A DNA stretch of 64,000 nucleotides from Hydrangea macrophylla (GCA_033977485.1 CM066983.1:104345080-104409079), one strand, 5' to 3'; shown: positions 34,501 through 47,640, counted from the stretch's first letter. Program-made: numbers and translations. Notes: generated from the sequence alone by a model not told the origin.

Positions 34501-37063
34501 TGTAGCAACCTGTATTTTTGCGCCCCTATTAATAAATAAAATGTCAATTTTTATTTCATTAATATGTATTATTTTAGTTGTGAAAATCTTTCCATAAATT
34601 ATTGATACTAGTACTATTAATTTGATAACTCAATACCATTTTATTTTACTACTGTGTATTAACGTTAGTAGTAATATTGTCTGAATAAATAAATAATATT
34701 TGTGTTAACATTTATTATTACAATGCCTTAAAATTTTGTAACCCCTTAATAATTTAATTGTATTGTTATTTAAAACTGCGCCCCTAAGTTACCCTATGAT
34801 TTGGGATAAGAATCATTAATAAAATATAATATCACGTTGCCTACATTTTTGTCCCTAATAATTTTATTTGGGACATTTTAATTAGCTAACTGACCAAACC
34901 GGACCAAACCATCCAGTTGCATTTTTAACCGCAAACTAATTGATTTGATCAATCAGCTGCATTGATTTAGAGCTCATGATGAAAATTTACATGGATGTAA
35001 ATTTAGAGGCGTAGGCTTACCTCTTGCCAGTAAATTCATGTGGTTGGAAAATTGGTGAGGTGTGTGCTTATGGAGACCATGTATCAAACTTACCACACTG
35101 TTTGAAATTCTATATATAAACACAACATACTCAAAAATGCAATACACAACTCTCAGTAGCTCTCTCTCTCATTTCAATCACACACACATTTCTAAATATA
35201 TTATGGGAATCAAAAGAGGAGAGGGAAGTATGGAAGGATTCTTATCACAGTAGGAGCTCCATTGCCACTATAGCTCAAAACTTATATTGCGGATATTTAC
35301 GGAATTCTTTGGTCTCTTACGCTGCCCAATTTATTAACAGGTGAGTCTCTTGAACCCACTCTTAATGTACTTTAAGTCATTACACACAATCTGTTGACTT
35401 CAAAAAATGAATGAATACGCCTATATATGTATATATAGCCATGGAGGTCCAAAATTAGCATTACCAAAAATGTTAACAAAAACTCATTCTGTAAATTGTC
35501 AATGAAATATTAAGATACCAGTTAGTCCCCCTTAATATAGTTTGTTGATTTGTTAGTTCCTTGACCCCAAAGTTGGGAGTTCAATACTTGCTAGTTACAT
35601 ATAAATTTGTAAATAAATAATAAATATATTAGTTTACTATGTATAAAATAAGTAGTAAAAATACTTTTTGACCCCCTTAAATTCTATATTATTATTAGCA
35701 TGTTGGAGGTCACTATATATAGTTTTATAATTTGATCAATTATAAAACTAGAACTTGATATTTTAAATAAATTAATTAAGTGGTTATCTAACTAGTATTT
35801 TAATTGTTTCAAAATGGTCCTTCTATGGAGAAAATGGAAGAATTATATTTTGATGGCTTGTCTTTATTAAAAATAATGTCAAAGCATATACCTTCTACTT
35901 TTATATAATTATGTCATTGAGAAGGACCTTATGGCTAAATTTAAATGCTATTTTTATCTTCTAAAATTTGTGATAAAAATTCTATGACTCCGAAAATTAT
36001 GCCGTCAGTTTCCTAAAATCAAATTAAGTTAAATTGGTTCACTTGATGATAATCACCTGTTTAAAATAACCACTGTCATGTTAAAGAAAATCGTAAATGG
36101 AATAAATCATACACATGCATAGTCGAGTTGGCATGTTGGAAAGGGGTCGTTTGGGTTAACATATACATCTTGTGAGAAATAAGTAAAGAAATGGTGTCTT
36201 GAGTTGTGTCACCTTAATTATTCTAGGCCAACCCGGATATGGCAGATTAATTAGGAAGGATTAAGCCCAGGCCGACTCGGATACGGTAGGCCAATCAGAG
36301 TCTTGTGTCACCTTAATTATTCTAGGCTGACTCGGATACGGTAGATTAATTAGGAAGGATTGAGCCCAGGTCGATTCGGATATGGCATGCCAATCAGGTC
36401 GTGTCCAGGCCGACTCGGATACGGTACACCGATCTAAAACAACGGCCTCGTGCCGGATGGTTCTGGCAAACCGAATGAGTCGAGAGGTTGTGGTCGAGAT
36501 AAAAGAGTTAGTAAGATGAGGTGGTTACATTGTTCATGCACGGTCTTATATAATTGATTTAATTATTCATTTATTGTTTATATGTGATGACTAGAATAAT
36601 GGACTAACAGCACTGTAAAATACTAAATGCAAAGGCAGTTAATGTGCTTTTATATACATTGCTTGTATGTTCATTATGCTCACTCGACTTTCATTAGCTG
36701 ATGACTTTATTTTGTCCTGGACACCCAAAATGTCCAGGAGATGGCTATGCAGGATTATATGATTATGCCAGCTAAAGAAGTCTGCAGAGTTGCTTTTAAA
36801 ATTTATTAAAGTTGTAATAAAAGATATGAATAATGTTTTAATTTGAATAATGCGGCTTGTGCCTTAAGAAATACTTTGAGTCAATGTAATATTAATTAAG
36901 TTTGTAATGTTGATCTATATTTCCTTCCTTGCTGCTTTATATACTCTGTTTTATGGTACATGTTAAGCTAAGTACAGGACAAGCGATCTCTCACCTGTCA
37001 TGACCTACGGGTCCAAAATGGAAATGAAAATTTTTCCTTATTTTGATACGGTGGGGCGTGACA
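34501..37063 (+). mobile_element. Solo LTR, diverged family 1, 2563 bp, inside RNase H
   Basis: It starts TGTAGCAACCTGTATTTTTG and ends GATACGGTGGGGCGTGACA. The flanks GCATA (34496-34500) and GCATT (37064-37068) are a 5-bp duplication with one later change. The start and end resemble the LTRs of the element at 45786. Subrepeats at about 36222-36440 (GGCCGACTCGGATACGGTA) occupy the place of the GATATCGATCGGATA array of that element. It has no coding region. Confidence 0.85.
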
Positions 37064-37068
37064 GCATT

Positions 37069-38688
37069 GGCTATCACTTTGCCCTCTTGCATTAAAACAC
37101 GTCCCAGGCCCTGGTGAGAAGCGTCATTGTATATACTGAAACCTCTGGTACCCGACGGAATAGCTAATATCGGTGCTGAGGTTAACTTATCTTTCAACTT
37201 CTGAAAACAGTCTTCACATTCTTTATTCCACACAAAAGACACATTCTTCCTCATCAATTGAGTCATTGGAGTCGCGATTCTAGAGAAGTCTTGAACAAAC
37301 CTTCTATAGTAACCAGCTAACCCTAAGAAACTTCGAACTTCAAAAACATTTGTCGGTCTCGACCAATTCTTAACAGCTTCTATTTTATGTGGGTCCACAG
37401 AGACACCATCCTTAGAGATCACGTGCCCAAGAAAAGTAACATTTGTCAACCAAAATTCATTTTTCTTCAACTTCCCAAACAATTGCTTATCTCTGAGCTG
37501 TTGCAAAACCAACCTTAAGTGTCGTTCATGTTCTTCTTGACTTGTGGAATATATTAAAATATCATCAATGAATACTATCACAAACTCGTCAAGATAGGCA
37601 TTGAACACCTGATTTATCAAGTCCATAAAAGCGGCTGGAGCATTCGTGACCCCAAATGGCATGACAAGAAATTCGTAGTGCCCGTACCGAGTCCTAAAAG
37701 CTGTCTTCTCAACGTCTTCAACTTTAACCTTCAAGTGGTGATACCCAGATATCAAGTCAATCTTTGAAAAGATTTGTGCCCCTTGCAACTGATCAAACAA
37801 ATCAAAAATACGTGGCAACGGATACTTGTTCTTTATAGTTACCTTGTTGATCACGTATTTTGGTGCACCCCACGGTGATACACTAGGCCGAATGAACCCC
37901 TTATCTAGTAAATCTTGCAGTTGAGTCTTCAACTCCTTCAACTCTATTGGAGCCATTCTATACGGTGCCCGTGAAATTGGTTGAGTTCCTGGCATCACAT
38001 CTATCCCAAACTCAATTTCCCTCTCAATCAACACACTAGGTAACTCTTCTGGAAAGACATTTGGAAATTCTTTTACCATTGGTATATCTTCTAATTTTAG
38101 TTCAGTACTTCTAGTGTCAAGTATACAACACAAGAATCCCCGACATCCCTTTTTCAACAAACGATAAGCTCTGACAGCTGACATCAAATAAGGCGGTGAT
38201 GCTACGCTTGTCCCTTGGAAACAAAATACATCTTGATTGGGCAATCGAAATGTTACTTTTTTATTCTCACAATCGATAATGGCATGATTTGCAGATAACC
38301 AATCCATCCCCAAAATGACGTCAAAATGTTGAATAACCAATGGCACTAAGTCAACAGTCAAACCCCTACCATTCACATCAATCCTACAAGCCTTAAAGAC
38401 ACCCGAACTTACTAGTGGAGCTCCCGATGGAAGTGAAATAGACAAATCAAAATCTAGTATTTCTAAGGGTTTATCTAAATATTTAGCAAATGGGTGCGAA
38501 ACAAAAGAGTGAGTTGACCCCGATTCCAATAATACTCCTACAACTTGTGAGCAAATAGGAAGTATACCTGAAACCACAGTATCGGCAGTAGTTGTCTCCC
38601 TAGGCTTAAGCTGAAAATACCTTCCTTGTCGTTGCTCCCTCCCTTGAGATTGTTGCTGAAGTGGCCTCTGATTTGGTGCACTTCCCAC
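37069..38688 (-). pseudogene. Protease and reverse transcriptase part of family-2 pol, broken
   Basis: One long frame holds protease and RT, ending where the solo LTR interrupts RNase H (after GKVIANA). The protease active site reads [10 protein letters not shown], with Glu where the catalytic Asp is expected. RT has the FIDD-type active site ([12 protein letters not shown]) and [12 protein letters not shown], but after SVSPWGAP about 16 residues are missing compared with the element at 45786, removing the conserved segment that includes the DYRELN motif. RT should therefore be dead. RNase H starts with [13 protein letters not shown] (Asn before the Asp). Confidence 0.9.
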
Positions 38689-38709
38689 TGATGAACTAGA
38701 ACTTTCTGG

Positions 38710-39694
38710 TTATCTCTTTGGGTAATTACGTTCCCGATGCCCTAGGTCACCACACAAATAACACCGTACTCTACTGTCATCTACACTTTGTCTCGGAGTA
38801 ATACTTTGTCTTGGCATATTCTGTCTTGATAGATTGGGACAATCTCTTGCCACGTGTCCTGGCCGTCGACAATTGTTGCAAATGATAGGAGACAAGTTGC
38901 ACATTCCCCAATGATACTTACCACAGATCTGACACCTGGGATTGTTGCCCCACTTCCCGACGAACTTTCCAAACTCTGTCTTTTGGAACTGCCCTGTCCC
39001 TGAATTGACTACCTCCTGGCCTCTTGAATTGTTGACTTTGCCCTAGTGGCAACACACCTCGCTCAACAATTAGGGCCACATCTAATACTTCTGAATACTT
39101 CGGTAGCCGGAGTATATCTACTTTTCCCCTAATCTCATCACGGAGTCCTTCCTCGAATCGTCTTGCCCGAATGAACTCATCTGAAATTAAATCCATTGCA
39201 AATTTGGCCAAACTTGTAAATTGGGCTGCGTATTCCCTAACGCTCATATTACCCTGACTAAGATGAGAAAACTCTCGTGCCTTTTGATCACTGAAAGATC
39301 GAGGAATATATTGTTTCGAGAACTCCTCAATAAACCCATTCCAGGTAGCCGGTGCTCCCTACCTTAATACTGACATCCACCAATTTTGTGCTTCTTCTTT
39401 CAAAGTATTTGAGGCAAACAAGACTTTTTGTTCCTCTGTACATGGCAAAGCACGAAATATTCTCTTCATGTCGGTCAACCAATGGTCAGCCTTCATTGAA
39501 TTAGGTTCTCCTTTGAATTGCCCTGGCTTTTGCTTGTAAAATATGGCAATAGTTGTTGGTTCTGTTCTTTGTTCTGGATTTGACGAGCTCGGTCCTTCCT
39601 CAATTACTCGAGTTTCAGCCACTCTTACCAACTTTTCCATGACTACTTCCATTCTATCCATACGGGCCGAAGATGGGTTCTCACCTCCAGACAT
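38710..39694 (-). pseudogene. Gag part of the family-2 element, broken
   Basis: It begins with ATG 39694 (MSGGENPSSARMDRM) and contains the retrotransposon Gag core (WLTDMKRIFRAL, EAQNWWMSV). An in-frame TAG follows (near 39357), after which the same frame continues to MSVREYAAQFTSLAKF (39247). It ends with two zinc knuckles, one complete (CNNCRRPGHVARDC), the second lacking its last Cys (CYLCGDLGHRERNY). At least one frameshift lies between 38918 and 38904. Confidence 0.88.
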
Positions 39695-39871
39695 CTCTGC
39701 CTGACACTCACAACAAAGTATATACATACACATCACTTTAAAATAAATTATTGTGCATGCTAAATAACATTTTAAAGCACGCAAAATAAATATGTATGCA
39801 TGATCGTATAACTACGTGTCATTGTGTGCACACTCACGCGTCGTCACTCGTACCCAAGGCTCTAGCATATT

Positions 39872-39883
39872 GTTCTGATACCA
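39872..39883 (-). other. Primer-binding site of the family-2 element
   Basis: On the minus strand TGGTATCAGAAC starts five bases after the 5' LTR. It matches the usual initiator-Met tRNA primer-binding site TGGTATCAGAGC except at one base. Confidence 0.8.
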
Positions 39884-39888
39884 AAAAT

Positions 39889-42800
39889 TGTCACACCCCA
39901 ACCCGTCCCCGCGGGCTAGGACACGTGTAACAAAGCCAACATGTAACACCCGTACCCGGAGAACGGGTTAATTATTTGTATTAATATGCATTAATTAGTA
40001 AAATTAGTGTATAAAATGGATTAAGGGAGGCTTGGACTCGCCCAAGTAAAAAGTGTTCAGAGAAGGACACTAGTTGGAAAAGTCCCCAGAGAGGTGGGAC
40101 AGGTATTGAAATTTAACCCATTGAAGGGTAAATTGGTAATTTGCATTTTAAGTGATTAAATGCATTTTTATATGATTACATGGATATTTGCTAAGTTGCT
40201 TTTAATAGATATTGTTATGTGGTAGTATTAGTTTGGACACTCAAATAAGGGTATAAATGAAAAAGATGTAAAATTAGTAGGTGCAATAGCAATTTCACAA
40301 AATATGTGGGACCCACGTTGGGACCCATACGGAACTTAGACAAACACTTATTAAGTAATTGGGTAGTTAATGGAATGTTTGGGGGAGTTCATAATAAGAA
40401 CTTAAGAAATTTCGGGGGTGTAAATGGAAAAGAGGAAAATTGAGGTTGAGACACCTCACATACATGCATATGGAGGTGTCAAGATTGAGAGAGTCTCTCA
40501 ATCTACAGCAAAATCAAAAGAAAATTGAGGAGAGCTCGGAGAGAGAAACGGAAAAACCGTCACCGACGTCGAATTCTCGCCGTTCCGTCGCCGCCGTTCG
40601 TCGGATTCGCGAACCGAAGCCGTTTTCGGACTCGTGGAGGTGAGACGAACGTTTCTATACCCTTAATTTATGTTTAATTCGCTGGATTTTGGTAGTTCAT
40701 ACTTAACGGTGAGACGTCGTCTACCGAATTCTTGTAGGATTCATTGTGGTGTAGGAATTGAGCTAGAATTGGTGAAATTCAGCACACCTCTAGCTTGAGT
40801 TTGGGTAAAATCTGTGAATAAGGTGAGTTTTCTAGCCTAAAAATGATTGTGTTTAATGTGTTCAAGGCTTCAAGTGGTGTTAAAGATATTAATTCTTGTT
40901 TAGAAGCTATTATGTTGTTGGGTTGATAATTTCACATCAATTTTATGAGAATTATGTGTTGATACCTGTATATGTGCCTTATATGTCTATGTGGTAGTCA
41001 ATGAGCACCGGGGAAATGGTTCATTGTTGGGAGTAATAAGGTTGGTGAAGAGGAAGAATCCGATAAATACGGAAGTCCAAGGAATAGAAGTGGCCACGGG
41101 ACCAAGGGAGGTCTTCGGGTCTGAATGAACCATATAACCGGTGACTCGGCGACTACGGTTGTGTTTTATGTGTTAATTATAGCATTGCACGTGTTAAACA
41201 TACAATTATGTTTAGAATTCTCACTAAGCAAATTGCTTAAGAAAACAGTTTTCCTATTTCTGTTGTGGTACATAACAACCACCGCAGGTACGGAGCAATA
41301 CCCGGAGAGGAAGTGACGTGCTCGGGATAGGGAAGGAGATTTGGGTCTTGTAATTATGTTTATAAATTGTAATATAGTATAACTTGTGGGTTAGTATCCT
41401 TGACTTGTGAATTAAAGTCTTGGCTTGTGAATGGGAGAGATGGGAGAGATGGGGGAGATTTGTGCCCCATGCTTGTGAACTTCTTTTGAACTTGTAGAAT
41501 GATGTAAATTATGGTTCCTTTTATGTTGGTGTTCATACTTGGATTGTTGGGAATGAATTTGGATCATAACTATGTATTTGGAAGTGAAATGTAGAACCCA
41601 TGTATAATCTCTTTTGTTTTGCTCAAATGGTACAAGTTAGTAATTAAGACCATCTGGACAAGTTCGGATGTGTCACTAATGTTTTAAACATGTTTTCTTA
41701 GTGGTTACAATGCTAGCTACAACCTTGAGTTGATTCCCAACAAGTTTCATGAATTTTGAATGAGAATTGAGTTTCAAAGTTGAAAAGATCATTGTATTTC
41801 AAATGAAATGAGTTCTTAGTGGATTTGACCAAATTGTGAATATGATTTTATGATCCATGCTTAATTTGAGTTTAAACATGTTTAGAAATGTGTTGGAATT
41901 GATTTCCCAAAGTTTCATAATGTTTCCATGTGATTTGATTGAGTTTTAATAAGCTAAAACTTGTTTTGACAGCAAACAAAATTTAGCAGCAGAATTGTGA
42001 AGGGGATCGATCCGCGATTTGTGAAGGGATCGATCCGCCCTTCCAAGGGGACATTCTGCGGGAGACTAATATAAATGGATCGATCCGCTTTGTTATTTTT
42101 TCCCTGGACGTCCATTTTTACGGAAACATGCATAACTTTTTCTATAAAACTCGGATTCACGCGCCGTTTGTTGCATTGGAACCTGGACTCAAAAATCTAA
42201 CTTTTGGTGTAAAAATTTTATATACTTTCTTAATGACTATTTTGCCCTTGGGGGCTGTTTTATCACAATAGAGTTCTTTAAAGTGGTTTATTCACCTTTT
42301 CTCTTTAATTAGTGTGTGTTTTGGGTGCGGTTACTCTTGTTACACGTGTCCTAATCCACCGGGGGGGGGGGGATGGGTTGGGGTGTGACACAACAAGAAC
42401 CAAACAATCATTTTATTTAACATTCCAAAAATAACATTTTAACCTGATATACCCAAGGGTAAAATAGCTTTTTATCAAACAAAATAATAAAAAGAAAAAA
42501 AATAAAGTTTTAAAATTATCGAATGGTACTTGGACAGAGTTCCCCCTATTACAACACCATTCCCCCTGTTAAACAAGAATTGAAATACCAAAATATCACC
42601 AAAATACTTGAAAATTCTTTCAAAACTTCAATCCACAACTTATGTTACAAGGATTTAATATTAAACCAAAACATAAACTTATTTACATATGAACATATTA
42701 AACATTAACAATTAATCTCGAGCTATCCCAAAATTCCCACAGTTCAATGCTTCTCACTGTGATGCTCGTCCGAACCTGCGTGGTCATTAGCCACAAAATT

Positions 42801-44164
42801 GAATAAGCTTTCGCTTATTGAGTACGTGGCACTAATCATGCAATTGGAGTATTTAATGATTCATAATATCAATTAAAAATTCACAACAATATATGGTCGC
42901 AGGCGTGTCAAGTAATCAATCACCATCGTTCTAGACCCCTGATTCTGGGTCATTCTCACTTTGTCGTCGCTTTAAAAGCGATATCACACACTCTCAAGTG
43001 ACCGAAGTCAATTCACTGTGGTCCTCACCACCGTCCCCTTTTATCTGAGGATTTCATCATTATCCCCCTTTTCTCTGAGGAATGTCGTCCCTTATATATG
43101 GGCTAAATAATAGTGATTATCATTTGAGACCCTTTGACCCAAATAAGCACATAAGCAACTCAACATGGCATTTCAGCATTTTTGGACATGTTAAATAATA
43201 ATTAATCACATGCTTTTCTACCTAATCACAATTAAGCAATCTAAGCATTCACTAACAAATAAATAACATTAAATATCCAATTTTGGGATTAGGACACTCA
43301 CCTCAACGATTAAAACAACAAATTAATAGCCTAAAAGTTGATTCCTTGCAAGACCTAGCTCAAAGAATATTCCAAATGTGTTGCTACACATATTTTGGTA
43401 AATTAAATGTTACCAACCCATTTAGGTCACGAAAAATCTATCGTTTAAATTAAAAATAAATTATACCAAAATGTTAGGCTTACCCTCACGAGTCCAAATA
43501 TGACTTCTATTTTAGGATTGAGTATCGTACAGTGAAGAAACGACGTCACGAAGTCGAACGGAACCGTAGTCAGTTTTTCCGTCTCTCGGCTAAACTCTTT
43601 GCTTCACTATTTGTTTTTTCCCTTTTCTTTTTTTTTCTTTGTTTTATTTTTTTTAACTTAATCGACTAGACACGAGGATATGATATATCTATACCATATT
43701 TTCATTTACACCCCCATAAGTTTTTAAAGTCCTGTTATGAAATCCCCTAAACTTTACATTAACTACCAAATATCTAAGTAGGTATGTGTCTATGTCACGT
43801 ATGGGTCCCAAAAGTGGTCCCAATTATTTTATGAATTAACTAATTAATCTACTAATTATGAACCATATTCCAATTTGCCCTTACACAGGTAGCCAAATTG
43901 GTACCACAAAAGGTCACGACTAGCAATAAAATATTAAAAGTTATTAAGCAAATATTCATTTAATCACATATATGCAAATAAATTCAATTTATTCACTTTG
44001 GACCTCCCGTGGGTCCTATTTCACATCTATCCAACTGTGCTCTTATCAAAGCACTTGTCACATCGGGGTAACTGGAACTTACCCAAATATCACATGTAAT
44101 TAATTATATTAATTAGTGCATGAAAAAATAAACATTAATTCCATTTTTGGGTACGGGTATTACA
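39889..44164 (-). repeat. 5' LTR of the family-2 element, split by a solo LTR
   Basis: Parts 39889-39941 and 42396-44164 together match the 3' LTR. The insertion carries the CAACA duplication. Plus-strand start TGTCACACCCCAACCCGTCC, end GGGTACGGGTATTACA. Confidence 0.92.
39942..42390 (+). mobile_element. Solo LTR, family 2 relative, 2449 bp, inside the 5' LTR
   Basis: It starts TGTAACACCCGTACCCGG and ends GGGTTGGGGTGTGACA, flanked by CAACA (39937-39941 and 42391-42395). It lies opposite in orientation to its host LTR. Its closest relative here is the LTR at 60291-62611: both carry repeated GGATCGATCCG palindromes (here about 42006-42087) and GAAAACAGTTTTC-like segments. A G-run of about 14 occurs at 42360-42372. 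The Arg/Ser-rich frame at 40440-40643 is within the LTR and unsupported as a gene. Confidence 0.87.
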
Positions 44165-44169
44165 ATTAT

Positions 44170-44306
44170 ATATATCTATATAGATACAAGGATCAAGTGC
44201 GAACTTAAATCGATATTTTCGTCGCTAAAAGTAGTATGTCCCTTGGTCCGTCCCTTTGAGAACGCTTAAGATCCGTACTATACGAATATATATATATATA
44301 TATATA
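44170..44306. other. Short AT-rich host sequence with (AT)n
   Basis: It holds an AT microsatellite at about 44286-44306. No gene. It separates the family-2 element from the inverted-repeat element that follows. Confidence 0.6.
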
Positions 44307-46117
44307 GGACTGTCAATTGGGCCAGACAAACCCGAAACCCAATTGTTCGGCCTGCTGAATTTTGGGCCAAGGTTTATTTGGGAGTGAGTTCGAACGAGTT
44401 TGGACAAATTTTTAAGCTTGAACTAGTTTTTGGGCCGAGCTCGGGCCTATATAAGCTTGGCCCAATATAAGCCCGGCCCGTACCACTAATATGTATATCT
44501 ATATCCTATCTCTCTCTATATGTATAATATATATATATAATATAATGCATATGATAATATATATCTATATCATATGTCCTTATATGTATAATATATGTAA
44601 AAAATTATAGAATGCATATGATAATATATATATCTATATCTTGACTCTTTATATGTATAATATACGTAAAAAATGTATAATGCATATGTTAACATATATA
44701 TATATAATACATATAGTTGTGGTCAAAATTTGGACAACATTCTCCTAAAAAACACAGCATTGGATTTCACAAAAGTGCCAAAAAAAGGGTTTTTTATTTT
44801 TAAACAAAATCCAAACTTTTGTTTTTCCCTTTCTGGCATACTCACGTAAACTTCTTTTTCATAGATCATAGAACATTAAAAAAAAATTTAAAAAAAAGAG
44901 TGAAAGCCAAAAAATTTCTATACTCCATTTCTTTCTTTCTCTTTGAATCAATTAATCAGGTTATGTAACACTCACTCCCACAGTTTACATTTAATATTGC
45001 CTTAGCATGCACAATCACGAGTTTATATTAATCATAGTGTTATGTGATACTTATTGGAGGTGAGTTTAACCCGCTAAGTTATTTTGGGTGTTCAGTTGAG
45101 AACTCAGTTGTGGCCAACATGGCAATCCCAAGTTGGGACATGTGTTGGTGAGTCTCAGTTGAGATGAGACAGTAATATGTGGAATACCCTATGTGCCTAA
45201 ATATTTATTAAGACTTAAATGATTTATTATTTTATTACTAATAATATCATGTTGTTAGTTGGAGGCCACTTTTGTAGTCAGTTAGGGATACCTTTGTGAG
45301 CTCAAATTGAACATGTTACATAATTAGTAGGTTAATTAACAATTTCATATAAATATATGAGACCACTTATATATGGAATCCATGCGAGACATAAACAAAT
45401 TTTCATTTAGGTTTGTGATAGTTTTAATACGTTTTATAATTAGTAGGGGTATAATTGAAAAATTAGTAAAACTGTGTGGAGGTTATAATAAAACTAAAAA
45501 TTCATATTAGCATGACACATCAAAGATGAGTCATCCCATCTTCCTCATTTAGTTAATACAGTAGGAACTGAGATATACGATATATGTATATCGATGGAAA
45601 GATGACGATGTTATTGACAACGATTGACGCGCCTAACGACGTTGATTTTCAAAACATGTTACATATTCGGACTCCTGGAGGTGAGTCTAACCCATTGGTA
45701 CCAATTTTATTGAGTTCTGTAATAGTTTTTTCTGCGATCCATTTTGGGATTTTAGCTCATAATTTGTAGTTTTTGTATAGGATTTTGTAACGCCCTGTAT
45801 TTTATTATCATTAATAAATAAAATATTGCATTTCATTTCCATGAGTAGTTGATTTAATTTCTATAATTATCTGGGGCCAAACCGTAATATTTGAAAATAT
45901 GGAAAATATTTTCTATGGTTTCAAAATCGATATCTATATTTTCGTACAAACCGGGAATTTATTCCTACATTAATATAATTTTCTGTATTTTATTTTAAAC
46001 CAGAAAATACCAGTTTTGTTTTAAAAACTGCGCCGTTACCGCGTTTTGGTGTGGGAGCACGTGAGCTCAACCACACCGGGCGAAATCTATTGATTTCTTG
46101 GAGCCCAAAACTGTAAG

Positions 46118-46130
46118 TTTATATATATGA
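46118..46130 (+). promoter_or_regulatory. TATA-like box of the 5' LTR
   Basis: TTTATATATATGA precedes a CT-rich segment (CTCTCTCTCACTCACTG). This arrangement fits the U3/R boundary of a plant LTR promoter. The same sequence occurs at about 53293-53305 in the 3' LTR. Transcription start is inferred, not shown. Confidence 0.5.
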
Positions 46131-46822
46131 ATAACAGTGTCTCTCTCTCACTCACTGTGTCTCTCTCAAATCTCCCTCAAACTCTCCTAATTCTCTCCAT
46201 TTCTCTCTTCCTCTCAAGAACTCTCACAATACACACACATACAGATTATATACCATATACATATACACATACACACATACATAGTCATATATACATATTG
46301 GGTTACCAAAATCAAGAGCGGGGGAAATTCTCAACGACGGATTATTACGGCGGAAGTTCTCGGCCTTTAATTTTCTGTATAATCGTCTCTGTGAGTAAAT
46401 TAAACTCACTCCCAATGTTTATATACGCATATTTCAGTATATATAGATGTGTATATGTGTATATATATGTGTCCACCATTAAAGCTTGGAAATTGAAGTT
46501 TTAGAAATCATAACCAAAATCAATTTTGTAAATTGGAAATGGAAGATCTTTGTCCCAATAGACTACGGTTCGAATCCTACGCAATAATTCATCCGTATCG
46601 CGACGTACCGTTGATTTTAAGTTTTGACACCCTCACTTTAATCGCAGAAATTAATCGATACAATCCGTATTAGTTAAAATTGATCGCGTATTCTTAATCT
46701 ACGCGAAAAACTGAAGAGATCCATATATTGCACGACATAATTGAAACAGAAAACAGAAATGGGTAAATTTCAGTCCAAAACCAGAAACAGGGGAGAAAAC
46801 GAAGAAGATGACATTCTGCAAG

Positions 46823-46982
46823 AACTCGCGCGCGCGACCCGCTCGCGCGAGGCTCGCTCGCGCGGCCCGCTCGCGCGGACCCTTCCCCCCCTTCGCGCGC
46901 GCGATCCGCTCGCGCGACCTGTTCTGCCCCTTCGCGCGCGCGATTCGCTCGCGCGATTTGTTCTTCCCTTCGCTCGCGCGGC
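46823..46982 (+). repeat. CGCTCGCGCGA array in the 5' LTR
   Basis: About ten copies of a short CpG-rich motif (CTCGCGCG, often in 13-bp units CGCTCGCGCGAxC) interspersed with CCTTC or TTCTGCCC spacers. The equivalent at 54000-54160 differs mainly by loss and gain of one 13-bp unit at two places. Highly CpG-dense in an otherwise AT-rich LTR. Confidence 0.9.
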
Positions 46983-47274
46983 CTGGGCAGTTTGAGCAGT
47001 TTCTATGTTTTCTTATTAGGGACTGTTTGGAAAATGTTTTAAAAGTTTTTAAAGAACTGTTTGGCAAATATATTGTTTTAAAGGCCTACGTTTTAAGAAT
47101 TGTACGAAACAAGAACAACTTAGGCCGAAATTTATGCTCGTACGATTATTCCGGCTTTGTGATTTATTAATGGTGTTATTTATGAAACATTGACATACAT
47201 ATTAGGGTTGAGATTGTGTCAACATGCATGTGTGTGAGAAAGCGTGAAAATAGTAAAGAGTAGCGGTCTGGTGT

Positions 47275-47640
47275 GCGACCTCAATATCGATCGGATATTA
47301 TTCCTGGTATTGGAGGCGACAGTGTCGTGTACGACTTAGATATCGATCGGATAGTATTCCTGGTATCTAAGGCGCGCGTTTCGGATATTGATCGGATAGT
47401 ATTCCTGATATCCGAAGCGATGGTGGTAATGTGGTGTACGGCTTAGATATCGATCGGATATTATTCCTGGTATCTAAGGCGCTTGTTTCGGATATTGATC
47501 GGATATTATTCCTGGTATCCGAAATGATGGTATTGAGTGTGGCTTAGATATCGATCGGATATTTTTCCTGGTATCTGAAGCGATAGTTTTGGTGTGCTAT
47601 TTTGGATATCGATCGGATAGTATTCCTGGTATATGAGATA
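47275..47640 (+). repeat. GATATCGATCGGATA subrepeat array in the 5' LTR
   Basis: Eight or nine copies of GATAT(C/T)GATCGGATA followed by (G/T)TATTCCTGGTATC, spaced about 40-60 bp. The unit contains its own partial complement (GATATC, and GGATA against TATCC), so each can form a short hairpin. The counterpart is at 54450-54812. Confidence 0.9.

Larger units (their letters stand above)
30799..44164 (-). mobile_element. Full-length but decayed Ty3/gypsy LTR retrotransposon, family 2, with two inserted solo LTRs
   Basis: Flanked by ATTAT (30794-30798 and 44165-44169). The 3' LTR is at 30799-32604 and the 5' LTR at 39889-44164 (about 1822 bp without its insertion). Read on the minus strand the order is LTR, primer-binding site, Gag, protease, RT, RNase H, integrase, C-terminal chromodomain-like region, polypurine tract, LTR. 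This is Ty3/gypsy order, most like Tekay/Del chromoviruses. Solo LTRs sit at 34501-37063 (in RNase H) and 39942-42390 (in the 5' LTR). A hand comparison of the two LTRs gives roughly forty substitutions plus indels, about 2 percent. Confidence 0.92.

Noticed and set aside
46127..46504. A 125-codon frame repeated identically at 53302-53679, and a 116-codon frame at 47662 and 54837
   Set aside because: Identical copies lie at the same offset in the two LTRs of one retrotransposon and have no known domain, so they are LTR sequence rather than a duplicated gene.
47275..47640. CRISPR-like array (regular repeats with spacers)
   Set aside because: The repeats are direct subrepeats of an LTR with similar spacers, copied in both LTRs, in a plant genome without cas genes.
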